Part shown: in pieces, positions 12,700 through 25,859 of the stretch
Layout: the number at the start of each line of letters is the position of its first letter
Numbering within the stretch: the stretch's first letter is position 1
The notes under the pieces: generated by a model
Told to the model about the DNA's origin: nothing
The model's input: the letters and a program-made list of their open reading frames with translations, nothing else
Database searches by the model: none
Made by a program: the position numbers and the translations under genes
From: Mytilus galloprovincialis
Taxonomy: Eukaryota > Mollusca > Bivalvia > Mytilida > Mytilidae
Assembly (NCBI RefSeq): GCF_965363235.1
Contig: NC_134838.1
Location: 17,330,441-17,394,440, forward strand
Length of the DNA: 64,000 bases
Direction of reading: 5' to 3'

Positions 12700-14440
12700 A
12701 CCATTCTTATATCGCTTATACATATATATTATATTTTTTTGTGTTTTATATCATAAGTTGTAATCACAAGTGGTATTCTTATTCTGATCTTGCTTCCTTA
12801 TTTATTTTGTTTGTTGGCATTATAATAATTGTACATTACTTCTTCTTAAAATGTTCCTTTTTGATCGTCTTACAAATAGAGTATTACTAATTTTGTCTGG
12901 TTGTATGGTAAATCTTACTAATATACATTTTAGAAAACAGCAAAATCAACAAAACAAAATGGGGAGTACGAAAGAGTAAGGCAAAATTATTTACAGAATG
13001 AAATGGTTCTATCACAAAAAACAAAATTCTTCTTTACAACATGTCAAATGTTGAGTTTACGGCGAATTGTCTAATCTATCTTAAGCATGGAGTTGAAAAG
13101 AAGTATTATACACTTTTTAGAAATCATCAATTGCATATATATTTCAGATTTAAGATAATAAAATGTTTACAAATGTACCTGTGTACTGAGAAGAAGACGT
13201 GACATAAAAAATGAATAAAAGTAGGTGTTTATGACATATAATACACTGATTGCCTGATGTTATTCTAATCCAGCATTTGGTATGTTATTTGATTTTACAT
13301 TGTGATATTCAAAAACTGCAATTTGTGATTTGATCAGCTATTTAACGTTTAAAATAAGATTTTGGTTTTAAAATATTTTGGCCTCACGCAAAAATTAAAG
13401 GCATAGATTGTCATATCAGATGATATTGTTATTTTATTTTTTTGTTTGAACAAGCAGAAAAATCATTTGTTTAATTTCTGAAAAAAAAACCCATCTGTGC
13501 AGTAATAGTGGTACCGTATTTTAGTATCAACTCAAACGTCACCAATTATTTACATGCAGACGAGTTAAAAAGTATAAGGTTAGTTTCTTTGATATTTTTT
13601 AACTTTTCGTTTGCACAAGCAGGTAAAAACTTGTTTGATTAAAGTAATTTAGTAACGTCCAATATCACATAGATTATAAAGCCCATACTATACTGAATTC
13701 TTTTTCTGCTTGTTAACTGTTTTCATCTATTTAAATCATCTGTTTTTAATTCTAGAATTGGTTGATCTGGCCTTAATTTATGTCAATACTTACCCATGCA
13801 TTCACATTAACATCATTTTATTTTATACGTATAGGTAATTTTTTAACTTAATTGCGATTGGTACACTGTATGTTGTGTTCCCAAGGTGTTAAGTTTTGAA
13901 TTTTATTTTTTCTGATGGCGAACGTCTGTAGCAAAATTGTCATATACTCAGATTTATGTAATAAAATAAAATTGATGTGACTGCATGGTAATAACATAAT
14001 AACTAACGACAGGTAAAATAGCTTGTTTAAAGAACAAACTTATCAAGGAGAAGATTCAACTAGGAATGCCACAGGACATACTCTTTTTATTGTTTTAATT
14101 TGATTGATATGTTGTGGCATTTTATATTTGAATGACAGGCGTTTAATTTGGACTTTTGCTTATGATACCAGGATTAACATTTTGTACGCCAGAAGCGTTT
14201 CGTCTACAAAAGACATACCCTTGACGCTCCAATAAAATAGTTCATACCTGGACTTGTTTGTATTCTGATCCAAGAACAAACAACACAGAGATTATTGATG
14301 CCATATCACTCAAAAAGCTACACTTCATTGATTGTTTGCTTTTCATTTAGTCCAAATAAAGTTTAGATCAAAAATACTAATCATACCCTATATTCTGCTT
14401 CATATTTGGGATTTTGATTATAATTTTATTTAAAAATTGA
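12700..14440. other. No gene recognised between caspases A and B
   Basis: AT-rich. Contains an exon-like motif near 13190 related to the upstream blocks and an R1 scrap at 14160-14235. Otherwise nothing identified. Confidence 0.45.
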
Positions 14441-14449
14441 GGCTTTGCT

Positions 14450-14625
14450 CACACCGAACAGCAAGCAATTAAGAGCCCCAACAATGACAAGTTTAAAACC
14501 AATAAAACAGGAAAACTTACAGTCTATTTCATATATATATAAAAAACAAAAACACGAAAAAACGACATCAACAAACGACTATAACTGAACAACAGTAATT
14601 AAAAGTATATGCATCCGAATCAAAC
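14450..14625 (+). repeat. Mussel-type repeat family R4
   Basis: GAGGCTTTGCTCACACCGAA, CAGCAAGCAATTAAGAGCCC and ACAAACGACTATAACTGAAC form a repeat that I recall as very abundant in Mytilus sequences. Confidence 0.65.
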
Positions 14626-14861
14626 ATATTAAAAAGCAGTCATTAGGTAGGCAACAGGGTTTCAAAATGACATTTAGGAAACACCTACAAAATAGACCTA
14701 TGTTAAAATACTGAGTGCTTCGTTTAACTTTTCCAATGTCTATCGAATAGCAGAGTATAATCCCAAACGGAATAAAAGAACGTAACATTTAATAAAAATT
14801 ATTCAAATCCAATTGACAGTACAAAAATATTATATGTCCGTTAAGATCAACGTCTCTTTTC

Positions 14862-14904
14862 TTCTATAGTTATTGAATCATTCTATAATTCAATAACTAT
14901 AGAA
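14862..14904. repeat. Perfect 17-bp hairpin
   Basis: TTCTATAGTTATTGAAT (14862-14878) and its exact inverse (14888-14904), with a 9-base loop. It lies about 350 bases past the stop of gene B. It could be a tiny MITE end-pair or an RNA hairpin; nothing else supports either. Confidence 0.55.
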
Positions 14905-15245
14905 AAGCTTTTAATATAGGGAAAATAGCAGCAATAATTAATTAAAATAATATTTTAACAAACGGTTGTAGTGCAATATGGTACACTTCGTTGACCAGTA
15001 CCCTTGTAACGGTCATTGTAATAAAGACTTTTTACATATTAGAGTGTGAAAAGTTTCAAAGCAGTATTCAACAAAAGTTTATTAAATCACCTTACTGAGA
15101 CCTAATCAAAATTTTAGAAATATTTTACATTATTGTTAATAAGTAAACCAAACAAATAGTTTCATTTCTAATATTATATGGTCAGTTTGATTTTTAAAGT
15201 CTGGTGAAACGATTGTCGGAATCTTGGCTGAAGGTCATCATATGT

Positions 15246-18200
15246 CTAGTTGGTCTGTTTCAGATATAAATCTTTTGTAAGGTGTGATACAAAATATGGC
15301 ATCTGTCTCATATCTTTACTCGCCGTATGTCCAGGCTCAAATGTCATCACTTTGCTATTTACTTTTGTTAAAACTTTGTAAATATCATCGTCTTCCTGGA
15401 TGTTATGTAGCTCTTCTATTAAATGACGTAAAAATGGTGATGATGACTCTGTGTTATGAAATGATCTGTCACCTGTTGAAACAAATTTTGGACATGAACA
15501 ATTTGAATGTTATAAATGTATTTCAATTTTCTTCCAAGGACTCTTGTTATGTAAGTAAAGAAAAAAAAATATAATATACTAGTAGTTAGAACTCGGCAAA
15601 CTATCACCTTTTCCGAATTTACTTTGGAGTTCGAAGATAGTTGTTAAAACTTTTATTAGCCCAAGAAGTTTTCCACTTCGCTTAAATTTTACAATCAAAC
15701 CTTTTATTTAAAAATCCTCTACTCAGAATTTGCAGGAAAAATAATAGATAAATTTCTTGCCAAAGAAAATATTAAAAAAGGAATTAAAGAAAATAGAAAC
15801 AGATAACATTATGAATATTTTACTCGCCCCGTTAATAGTATTTTTCACCCAACATCAATTTTCTCTAGATCAATAATTAGAGATAAAATAAAACATCGAT
15901 TTATCCGGCAGAACAGCAAACAAGATTAAAAAAATGAAAATGTTACTCGAATACGAAAAAAAAAATTGGAAATGTTTCAGTTATATAAAAAAACTACAAC
16001 ATAGCACAAATATGTATTAGAAATGTGTTGTACACACCTATTGACGTAGAAAAAACTTCAAGGAAATCGGATTCATTGGGAATACGAACTGTATCTACAG
16101 CATCTGGAATCGTAACCTTGTTTTTAAGTGTGTCCTGAACAGTAATGTGTTCACCTTGTCTTGAGTCGGGTTTTCTAGAGCACTGAAATGATTAATAAAT
16201 AAATCAGTAAGGTCAACATGTTTTTTCTTTCTATAAAAGAAATCCTTGATTGGTCTATAATTTAATATTATTTTATACTTTACGGTAAACGTTACCAATT
16301 GTCTGCACCAAATGCGCATTTCGACGATATTGTCTTTCAGTGATGCACAGGACAAAATTGAAAATCCAAGAATGCTGTTATTATAACCGATTTAAATTGA
16401 AAATATGTTTCGTTTTACTTCGCAATTTTTAAGACAGTCTTGCAGATTTTTTTATGCCTGGTAGGTCTGAAAGTCCTTCTATTCCTATAATATTTTTCAT
16501 CTTTCGTAACGATATGTGCATTTCGAGTTAATTTTTTTCACAATCGTGCATGATATTTATATGCTTTTTTTTAATATCCGTAGTGTCATGCCAGTACCAA
16601 AGTCTAATCGGCTGTTCACATGTTGGACCAACAATCCGTTGGCAGAGTAATTGATTCAGTGGATGTTACTGTAGTATAATATGCTTAAGTTATCGTGAAA
16701 GTGTTATAGTTTTGCTATGGTTTCCTTAAATCAAAATCCTTTGAAAATATTTAAAAACAGCAAAATACACTATCTGTATTTGCAAATTTCGATATCAACA
16801 TAAGTTATCAACTCATGTCAAATCACTTAATTTTTTAAAACAGGATATTTGTTTTTAATACTTATCCCGTTTCACATACGGCACGATAACATTTTTACGT
16901 TGTTTACACCCGTAAAAGAGTCATTTCTTACGCATTCACATTTATAATGTTCATTAGAAGTTTCTTCGGAAGCTTTGCCGATAAGATAATTGAACATGAA
17001 TGTCAAAATATCAGACACTGCAAAACAGTTTCAGGAAGTAACCTTCGTTTTTTGTATGTCTACATTAGCCTTTTACATGTATCTTGAGGAAGCCAGTTAC
17101 AAATGAATTGTTCAAATGCAGTAATAAACTGCAGGACTATAACGAAGTTTTATTCCAAAAGAGCAACAAATAACATTCACATATATTACCTGGAAAATAA
17201 ATATTTTGGGCTTAAGAATTAACTCTGGACAGTTTTCTGCATTGAAACAATTCATTATTGATTTCATCTTTATACTTCTATCTGTCATATACACGCTGTC
17301 CTCATTTCCATGTGTCAACAAAGCTACGATTAGACAGTCTGTTTTCTTTAAATTCTCTTTGTCATTTATAACTACAACAGTATATACAAAAGCCTTTGTT
17401 TATGCAAATTGTATTACCTAAAAATGAACATTCGAAAAAGAAATGACATACAAAATGTTTCTTTTAACGTAAAGCATGTAAATGTGACTTCCTACTTGAA
17501 TCTTGTGATTTAAATCAATGATTTTATCGTTTCAGGCTGGTAATGGGTGTTTAATCATGAAGGGAATATAACAAAATTGAAATAAAGTGGCTTAAGATAA
17601 AGAAACAGTAAATGGGTTATGTCTCAGATTTTGCAAAAATTTTACATACAACCTTTACTCGTTGAACTACAACTGAAAATCGAAAAAAATAATGCATTTA
17701 TCTCTTTTATTACTTGAAATATTACAGATTGATTTCTTTCAATATGGGTGAATATTTGTATAGAAAGCACATAAAATCGGCGACAAAGCTTCTATTTTTT
17801 TTTCTAAAAACCGTCAAATCACTAATTCTACTCCATAGATTTTTCTAAAAAAAATATATATTGTTGATACATAAATTTCCGTTTCAATGATATAAAATAA
17901 TCATCTGGTCACCGACTTCGTTTTTTGTCTACTGATCAATTTATTACAAGCCCAGTAGTCAGCACTTTTTATGCTGACATGAATTATCATTGATATTGTT
18001 ATATTTATAAACTGTTTATAAAATTTTGATTATTTTTTTTTTTTAAATATTTAGGCTTTTCTACCTCAGACATAGATTACCTTAGCTGTATTTGGCAACA
18101 CTTTTAGGAATTTGCTCTTCAACTTCGTACTTTATTTGGCTTTTTTTTTTAAACTTTTTTGGATTCGAGCGTCACTGATGAGTCTTTTGTAGACGAAACG

Positions 18201-20854
18201 CGCGTCTGGCGTATATATACAATTTAGTCCTGGTATCTATGATGAGTTTATTTACAATGTTTGTGGTAAAAAACGTAAAAAAATCAATGTTTTACGGCCT
18301 GTAACGCGATGACGTTGCGATTATTTCGACGTTTTATTAGATTTATTCACAAAGAACACCACTTTGAATAAAGTTTACCGTAAAAACGAAGTCGGAAATC
18401 TATATACCAACAACATATAGTTTTTTAAGAAAAATCTATGGAGTAGAATTAGACCTTTGACGATTTAAGGACAAATTTTAGAAGGTAATTCTCCGCTTTT
18501 ATGTGCTTTCTATACAAATGTTCATCCATTTTGTAGGATTTCAATCAGTAATATTTCAAATAATAAATGAGATAAATGCTGTTTTTTTTCTACTTTCAGT
18601 TGTTAATTCATCCAGAGTTATGTGCAAATTTTTACTGAAATCTGTGACATAGCCCATTTACTGTTCTTTGACCTTAAGGCAATTCACTACGCAGTTTTAA
18701 AAAAACCAAACTTTTCATAACGTTAGTATATATTGAAAAGGGATTAATAAAGGAACCAAAAGAGCGAAAAAAATATGTAGGTCCGTGTGCTTGTTTTCGA
18801 GATATCAGCCATTTAAATTTTGGCGGGAAAATGTTCTCTCTTGATTTTTCATAGCTTTTTTCATTGACATCTTTAAGTTCTCAAAAACTATTAAAATATA
18901 ACAAAGATTTTATATGACTTTCACAGATGGTTAATAAATATACATGTAAAATATTTATAAAAAGAAAAATGGGGGTTATTTGGCAAAATGTTTTAGGGCA
19001 TACAAATGGATAAAATCAGAAGATTCAGAAAATCTTACAGGAATTAAAAAAATGACAAGCGAACATCCTTAAAGCAAATTATTCTGCTTAAAGAGTTCAC
19101 AGTTCCTATGTTTCCCATTGTTATTGGAGAAATATTTTCTGTATTTGTACAAACGTAATAGTATGACTTGTAATAATGACATAACGTTAAGGATAAAAGG
19201 GGCCAAGAGTTTGTCATAACTATTGTGGTTAAACGATCTTACAATCATTAACATAAAAAGGTGTATATATAGCATATGCTGTGTAAAGGGTATCTGAAAT
19301 AATTTTTTTTATAGAATATTATGAACTTAAGTAGTTTAATTCATAAATCGTTAATCTAGATAACTAATTACTTTGTAATACCTATGTAATAGCCTGATTG
19401 GAACATAAGAAAACAATAGTAACAACGTCTTTGAAATTATATTTGTTAGTTTGAAAATCATGCATAATAAACTATTAAACCTAAAAATCATTTGTATCGA
19501 ACTATAAATCTAACAGTTATGCGTATCGAGATTCAAAAAGGTTGATTTCATGAGTATCGAAATATAAAATCCAACAACTATGCCTATCGAGATTCAAAAA
19601 GGTTAAATTTCATGCATATCGAACTATAGAATATATATGCTATATGTAGTGCTTTGATTGAGAAGCTCTGCGAATTATTTTAATAGGTTTAAACACAAAA
19701 CAACAAGAAATTTTTACAACAAGATATACAAATAATTGCAAATTCATTTTTACTTTCTTGTAATTTCTCTACCAAGTCATCCCTATTGGCATCGTTCATC
19801 AGATCACTTTCGAAACCAAGTTCCATGAATCTTTGGAATAGGGATGAAGCATCTACGTCACTTCCAGAACGGTCAGATAAACCTAATCTGGCATCAAATT
19901 CTGTGTTGTTTATCACAACAGCTATTCCTGATTTAATTGGATATCTTTCTTGGTCTAATTGGCTTTGGTATATTGTTCCTTCATTTGTTTTTCTATAGCA
20001 GAAAAATAATTCTTCAAATTTGTGAATAAAAAATAAATAAAAAGGTTAAATACTATACACCAGCAGAAGTGTTTTGAAATGCATTATTTTCTTGTAAGAC
20101 GAAAATATTTTTTATTTTGTAAATTGTTCAATTGAATTTGTTTTAGAAAGTTTTATGATTGTTTTGATAAAGTATTCAATTTGCACAAAATCCTATATCT
20201 GCACGACATTCTGCAGGTAGTACATGATAATGAGAATGATTACTCCAACGTTCGAGCTAAGACACTTTCACCTGATTTTGCGTAAAGCTTAAAAAGTATG
20301 CTATACAAAGTAGAAATATCAAAAATACCGAACTCCGAGTAGATAACAACTGTCATATTTCTGACTTAGTACATGCATTTTTTATGTAGAAAAGGGTGGT
20401 TTATACCGAGCTTACCGCTCATTACTGTGACATTCGCATGTAATTCCATTATATTGACAACGATGTGGGAACAAAGAAAACAGGAAAAATAGATAAAAAT
20501 GTCAAAAATAGGGGTACAGCAGTCAACATTGTGTTATATTCTTAATCTCTATAAAACAAACTAATTTGTCAACAAAGAAAAACCAAAAGGCATTTATGCA
20601 AAGCAAATAAGCAAAAACGAAAGATAAGAATAGAACAAATTACCTTAGCAGAATAACACAATGACAGGACGTATAAACACAGAGATATTACTATGTTTAA
20701 ATTTGTTTCTTAGATTATACGGGAAAAAATCAACATAACTGAGTGAAATAATTGAATGTTATATTTACGGTTCTGTCCCTTTGGTAACTGGCAATTTTGT
20801 TGATGTTTCTTCAATAAGATCAGGTTTAGCATCTAATGTGTCTTGACTTGCCAT
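15246..20854 (-). CDS. Caspase gene B: pseudo-caspase, catalytic Cys replaced by Ser
   Basis: Caspase-fold protein predicted to be catalytically dead. Exons 20769-20854, 19754-19992, 17190-17371, 16038-16182 and 15246-15472 join in frame (phases 2, 1, 0, 1) to 292 residues without internal stops. The prodomain reads DTLDAKPD, very like the DSVDAKPD of human caspase-7. The catalytic His remains (LLTHGNEDSVY) and the first pocket Arg remains (SDRSGSDVDA). The active-site pentapeptide is QCSRK instead of QACRG: Ser (TCT) stands where the catalytic Cys belongs and a Cys now sits one position earlier. The S-W-R-N pocket motif is RSFHN, so Arg has become His. The linker of exon 4 is shorter than in A, D and E and lacks NQAD. 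With every splice site and the frame intact, a maintained non-enzyme is more likely than a decaying gene. Possible role by analogy with cFLIP-type proteins: dimerising with or blocking active caspases (inference). Intron 2 contains a 1.1 kb fold-back element. Confidence 0.88.
17591..18678. mobile_element. Long fold-back element in intron 2 of gene B, with an R1 insertion
   Basis: Arms 17591-17915 and about 18385-18678 are inverted repeats: CTTAAG at both ends, AAACAGTAAATGGG against CCCATTTACTGTT, and TATAGAAAGCACATAAAA against TTTTATGTGCTTTCTATA. The spacer carries an R1 copy (17935-18245). No protein is encoded. Probably a large MITE or foldback transposon later hit by R1. Confidence 0.68.
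17935..18245 (+). repeat. R1 repeat copy inside the fold-back element in intron 2 of gene B
   Basis: Forward copy with CCCAGTAGTCAG at its start, then the TACCTCAG, TGTATTTGGCAA and ACGCGCGTCTGGCG landmarks, ending in TATGATGAGTTTA. It lies in the spacer of the fold-back element 17591-18678, so it probably inserted into it. Confidence 0.7.
19490..19632 (+). repeat. 62-bp tandem repeat in the 3' flank of gene B exon 2
   Basis: About 2.3 units with TATCGAACTATAAA and TATCGAGATTCAAAAAGGTT. It lies in intron 2 of gene B. Confidence 0.65.
20310..20545 (+). repeat. R3 repeat in intron 1 of gene B
   Basis: Copy with ATCAAAAATACCGAACTCCG, ACAACTGTCATATTTCTGAC and GGGGTACAGCAGTCAACAT. Same intron and same orientation as the copies in genes A and E. 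Confidence 0.68.
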
Positions 20855-21839
20855 TTCCTAAAAGGATAAACATATTTACTCAATATAAATTTATAACTTA
20901 TTACTTGTATCAGGTTTTATATTAAGCGTTGTATCTAATGTTGGAAGAGTGTGAAATATGCAAAATGTGTTTCAAAAGTAGAGCATCTGACCTTCTTCTC
21001 AGTAAACAGGTCTTAAAAGTTGGTTATAATTTTATTATAGAAAAGTTGGATAATTATCTAATGTGTTGTTTTAAGTCATTGAGAGTAGAACTGTATGTCA
21101 CAATATCTTTTTATGTTGCACTTTGTATCTATAGAAGATCCCAAGACTGGGTATTTTTTAGGAAGACACCATAATGTGTTAGTGTACAATTTGAAATTGT
21201 ATGCGTCATTCAACTTCTCTATGTTTACCACAGTTCTTCATTATTTTTAAATTTAAGACACATTAGAAGAATCAGTTTAACTTTGTTTTATCAAAAAAAA
21301 AAAAACAACGTAGATAAGCTTTCACGTTCGTTAAAGGTGTTAATAAAACTTTGATAAAAAAGCACTTCCTGAAACGGCATCATATACTAGTACATGCTTG
21401 ATTTTTTATTGCGAACAAATGAGTCATTTTTTTGGGGATGTCGTTTCGTTAACATACTACGTGGATGCCTCGATGGAGCATCCTGCTTTCCTAATCCTCT
21501 GTGCATTTGACTTTACCAAACCTGGTATTTAAAAAATTATGTTCATTTTTTCCAGGAAAGGGAAGCAATGTACAATGAAGAAAATTTTCATGAATGACAA
21601 ATCATGAAACAAGTTTTTTAGTTTTTTAGTTTAATTAAGACAAACAAATTGTTCTCCTTCAGTATCTTATCTGTAGCACAATATGTACTTTTCATTCACA
21701 AAGAATATGACTATGTGTTATGGTGCTTTTCCTTGGTTCTTTTGGAGATTTATTTTATAAAAGATTCTTAAACAATTTGAAGACAATAACAATCAAAACC
21801 AAGGAGTAAACAAAGACTCATCAAACCAAAAGACATTTA

Positions 21840-22340
21840 CGTCAACAGTTACAAATAATAAATAAGAAACAACACGAACTCCACTAAAAACAGGGCGTGA
21901 AATCAGGTGCTTCGGAAGGGTAAGCATTTCCTGCACCGTATACGGCACCCGTCGTCCTATTTCTTTGTTCAGTTTGGTAATGATGGAAGGTTATTATGAC
22001 TACGGAAGAATATCAGATATGATTTCTGACACACTTTTGTCATAATGGCCAATCAGCTCATGATGGCGACCGTAAAATTTCTTGAGTGATGACCTTAATT
22101 TGATTGATTCATAGCCCTGTCCTTAGCAACTTTTGAGAAAGCAGTATTGCTCGTTCAACATAATCAACGTACTTTAAGCTAGCTCTAGAGTAACGTATCA
22201 ATTGAGACACATATACTCCATATGCTGGTGCCGCTGGGATGTTGCTATACAGAAATGGAAAGTTGACTATGGGAAAATTAAAATCATCGCGTTTGTCATA
22301 AATTGTGGTATTTAAGAATTTTCATTCTTATGTTCTTTCT
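21840..22340 (+). repeat. Dispersed repeat family R8
   Basis: CACGAACTCCACTAAAAACA, CACCGTATACGGCACCCGTC and CATCGCGTTTGTCATAAATT landmarks. A shorter relative is at 63170-63470. No coding content recognised. The strand given is nominal. Confidence 0.5.
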
Positions 22341-22499
22341 CGCACATATAAGATGTAATTTTCGATGACATTATCATGCATAATTTCAATCACAGGCATA
22401 CCTTCAATTAAACTATGAAGACCTTCTGCTGTTGTTTTTTTCTATAGTCGGGTTGTTGTCTCTTTGGCACATTCCCCATTACCATTCTCAATTTTATGA

Positions 22500-22785
22500 A
22501 ACTAAGAGTTCGGAGTGGTGAAGTTGAAATTACCCATATATAAACGGACGCCATCACGAGTTTGTTGAATGTTAGGGAAGATCCGCTTCACAGGTGATAG
22601 CAGATATGTTCCAATTGTCGTATTTACAATCCAGTGCACTTTTCCTCGAATGTGACCTTCCGAATAAGACTTAAGACGGAAGGGCGAACGGACAAACGGA
22701 CGGACGGACGGACGAACGAACGAACGTACAAACTGAATCATAGACCGATAAACATGATGTCCATAAATGGGGCATAAAAAGCAAA
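22500..22785 (-). repeat. Mixed repeat: R2 scrap joined to the GGAC microsatellite of family R6
   Basis: The GACGCCATCACGAGTTTGTT stretch matches the R2 retroelement. It runs into (GGAC/GAAC)n at about 22683-22725 and then CATGATGTCCATAAATGGGG, similar to the end of the R6 copy at 12425. The long frame here, rich in FVRPSVRP, is a microsatellite translation. The strand given is nominal. Confidence 0.5.
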
Positions 22786-23404
22786 CCCAATTTGAAATTA
22801 TTTAGTTTGTGTTTACTTGTGAGAATAAAGGACGATACAATTAACAACTCGTAACCGGAAATCCGACTTTCGTCAATTGAACTGTTTTTTCGAGAGAAAT
22901 ATGAAGGTTAAAAGTCATACAATTTAGTTTTTTTTTTTTTAAATCGATGGTAACATCTTCTGTATATATGGTTCATAATGCGTTTGTTGATATTCGATGT
23001 ATTGTATTGATTGTATTCCAGTGTCCATTTAAATAAACCTAAAAGGAGATCGTACCGTGTCTTCATTTGGACAACATTTTTATATTTCACTGAACATTTT
23101 AAAAAAAATATTTGATAAAGCCATCAATATTAACCACGAAATTTGATACCCTTCGAATAAAAAATTCCTTGGTAACTAAATGAATAAATTGGTTTTCTGT
23201 GAAATTTATAAAACACACACATGAAATTCACAAAGTACACAATTATTTGGGGGTTCAACTTGTCAACAAACAGTCATGCTTGGACAAAGTTTAGCCTGAA
23301 TACAACTTCTTACTTTGATGCATATCAACAATTTTAAAAGTGTGATAATCAATTGATAAGAAAAAAAGAAATATATATTGACAGTGCGATTAAAATAATG
23401 CATT

Positions 23405-24040
23405 ACCTGCACTAGAAAGTTGGTGTAAATTTCCGAGAAGTAGACGGAAGGAGGAAGTAAAAGAGAACAACATAAACTTAAAGTAGATAATATGAATGTG
23501 CAAAATTTGACATTCAAGAAATGAAGAATTATAAAGGACTTTGTTAAAATAGTTATTGGTTTATTTATATATTTTGGAGTGTTTTATGATGTCTAATTTT
23601 GTTGAACTAGTATACATTATTGTTGAGGGGCCAGGTTATACCTGCTTCCAGGTGCGAGCTTTTATCGCTTTGTTAAACACACATAGGTGCATCGGTTGGT
23701 GACCGGTCTTTTGTCGGTTGTTGACTCTTTGATTCATTCTTCGTTTCCATTCTTAATTTTTTTTGTTAACAAAGAGTTGCTAGTAAACACATTAAAAAAA
23801 ATAATTGTTTACATTTAGCTGTCGACTATCTAACAGATACAGGGATTGACTCACAAATTTGTAAACTTCCTGCTTAGTACAAAAAAATATTTAACCGATG
23901 AAAATCAGTAAATTTTATCAAAGATATCCTTTCTACATATTTGATTGTTTGACATGAAAAATACATACGTTCATTTAAAGATTATTTCTTCATGCACCAA
24001 AAAATATCTCGGTTATTCCAAGAAAAGATGTGACAAGTAA
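23405..24040 (-). promoter_or_regulatory. Upstream blocks of caspase B
   Basis: Minus-strand TTCTCGGAA at 23431-23439, then TAGTGCAG-gtaatg, a good donor. TTCTTGGAA at 24016-24024 is preceded by GTCACATCT, which also precedes the second block of gene C. They lie 2.6 and 3.2 kb upstream of the ATG. They are interpreted as alternative untranslated first exons or promoter elements shared across the array. Confidence 0.45.
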
Positions 24041-24589
24041 GGAAACATTCGACTTAAAATAAACATAACTCATGTCATAAGTAGTTTAAATGTTGATTGG
24101 TTAAAAAAAGATATGTATATACCATTGTTCAACAAGGTTTTTCCATTTTAAAAACTAATTACAAGTAAGAAAACTTCAGCTTTTTAATATCAACTAATTG
24201 TTTGTGGATTATCTAAAAGAGGGTGGGTGTGAGTTTCCGATACAGATACATATCAAGATTATTTAGTTGATTTAAACAATGGTATCGTTCATGCAATAGT
24301 CTTGAGACATTCACAAACATTTATTCCAAATAGTATTATGAATAAAGAATATGATTATCTAACAAATGTTAAAGCCCCAACTTTTCAGCATGTATCAATT
24401 TATATTAGTTAGTTAGGCATGTTTAAAGACTTTAAAAATAACTTAAATTATTTCAGCTAGATGGTAGCATCTTATATGACATTGTCAACTTCCAAATGAA
24501 GTTTTGTCATGTAAATTGTAGATCACGTAAATTGTAAAACAAACACAAACCGCACTAAAAACAATTTATATACAAAAAAAATAAGTTAT

Positions 24590-24915
24590 AAATTATTATG
24601 CATACTTCCAAGGTAAAATATATAACTTACAATTTTAAATATTGTGTAAATTACTCCATTTGCTTTCTCTATATGCCTTCTTGTGTTTCTTTGATACATA
24701 TGACGTGGATCTCTACTTCCCGTCATTGTGTTATTGTGCTATGTTAAATTGTTGTATTCTTTTCTTTCATGTTTGCCTATGTGCTTTGTATTTATATCTT
24801 TTTGTGCTTCTTTGTTATATTTTTTTTAATTGTGATTAAGATTATAACACAATGATGGCTGCTGTACCGCTATTTTTGACATTTTTATATTCTATGTCTG
24901 TTTGGTTTTTTTCAC
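24590..24915 (-). repeat. R3-linked T-rich repeat
   Basis: Ends in ACACAATGATGGCTGCTGTA, the reverse complement of the R3 terminus, preceded by a T-rich stretch. A similar T-rich piece with the GCCTTCTTGTTTTTCTTTGT landmark is at 60490-60720. The short frames here are not genes. Confidence 0.5.
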
Positions 24916-25449
24916 ATTAAATGTATCGTTATCAATAGACATGTTACGAAAAGGTATACTCACGACGCTGAGGTTGACAAATTACACTTGAAATGTGGAG
25001 ACTGCGTCAAAACACAAAAGAGATTACCTGTGTTTACATTGAATATTATTTAAAAAACTGTACTGATCCTTTTGGCAATTCTGTATGGAACGAATATTCA
25101 ATAACATGTGTACCATAAAAAATATAAGAAATAAATATTAATAAATTCCATAATATTTTTTAACAAACTCTAATGCAAAAAAAAAAAAAAACGGAAGCCA
25201 GTCTTGTAAATGCAGTAGATGTTCGGCGCAACGGAGACACGTGATACATACGTGTGTGAATTCCTCAGCGAGCCCTTAATAGACCTTGCAAATAATCTTA
25301 GGTAGTATAATCTGTTTTATACCTACTCTCAAATATAGATGTAACGGTCATTTTTATATAGTTATGTAAAGCAAAGAAAGGAGTGTATGGATGTTGATCC
25401 AATTGTTTGCCACCTAAATTTTTATCTAACAGGGTCTGTTTTAAAACAC

Positions 25450-25705
25450 CTAAAACACGATTTTACTGTTAACAAAATTTAGAATTTTTGAAATACTAAG
25501 GCTTTTCTACCTCAGGCATAAATTACCCTAGCTGTATTTGGCAAAACGTTTAGGAATTTTGGTCCTCAATGCTCTTCAACTTCGTACTTTATTTGGCTTT
25601 TTGACTTTTTTGGATTCGAGCGTCAGTGATGAGTCTTTTGAAGACGAAACGCGCGTCTGGCGTGTATACAAAATTTGGTCCTGGTATCAATGATGAGTTT
25701 ATTTT
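25450..25705 (+). repeat. R1 repeat copy
   Basis: Forward 3' part of family R1, well kept, with TACCTCAGGC, ATTTGGCAAAACG, GAGCGTCAGTGATGAG and ACGCGCGTCTGGCG, ending at the ATGATGAGTTTA mark. Confidence 0.7.
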
Positions 25706-25859
25706 ATACAATTTCAACTTGAAATATGTTGCATTATAGTTTTAGAAAATTTACTCCCGGTCATATAGATTCGAATGTATTATTTTCTTCCTTTATTTAG
25801 TTTAAACATATTTGTTTATAGTGGATTGTGAAACAAGTTTTGCAACTTTTATCAATTCC

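Noticed and set aside
15246-20854. Calling gene B a decayed pseudogene
   Set aside because: All five exons keep frame, length and splice sites; only enzyme-specific residues are lost, so pseudo-caspase fits better than pseudogene.
22502-22741. 79-codon minus-strand frame rich in Phe, Val, Arg and Pro
   Set aside because: It comes from a GGAC/GAAC microsatellite joined to a repeat scrap.
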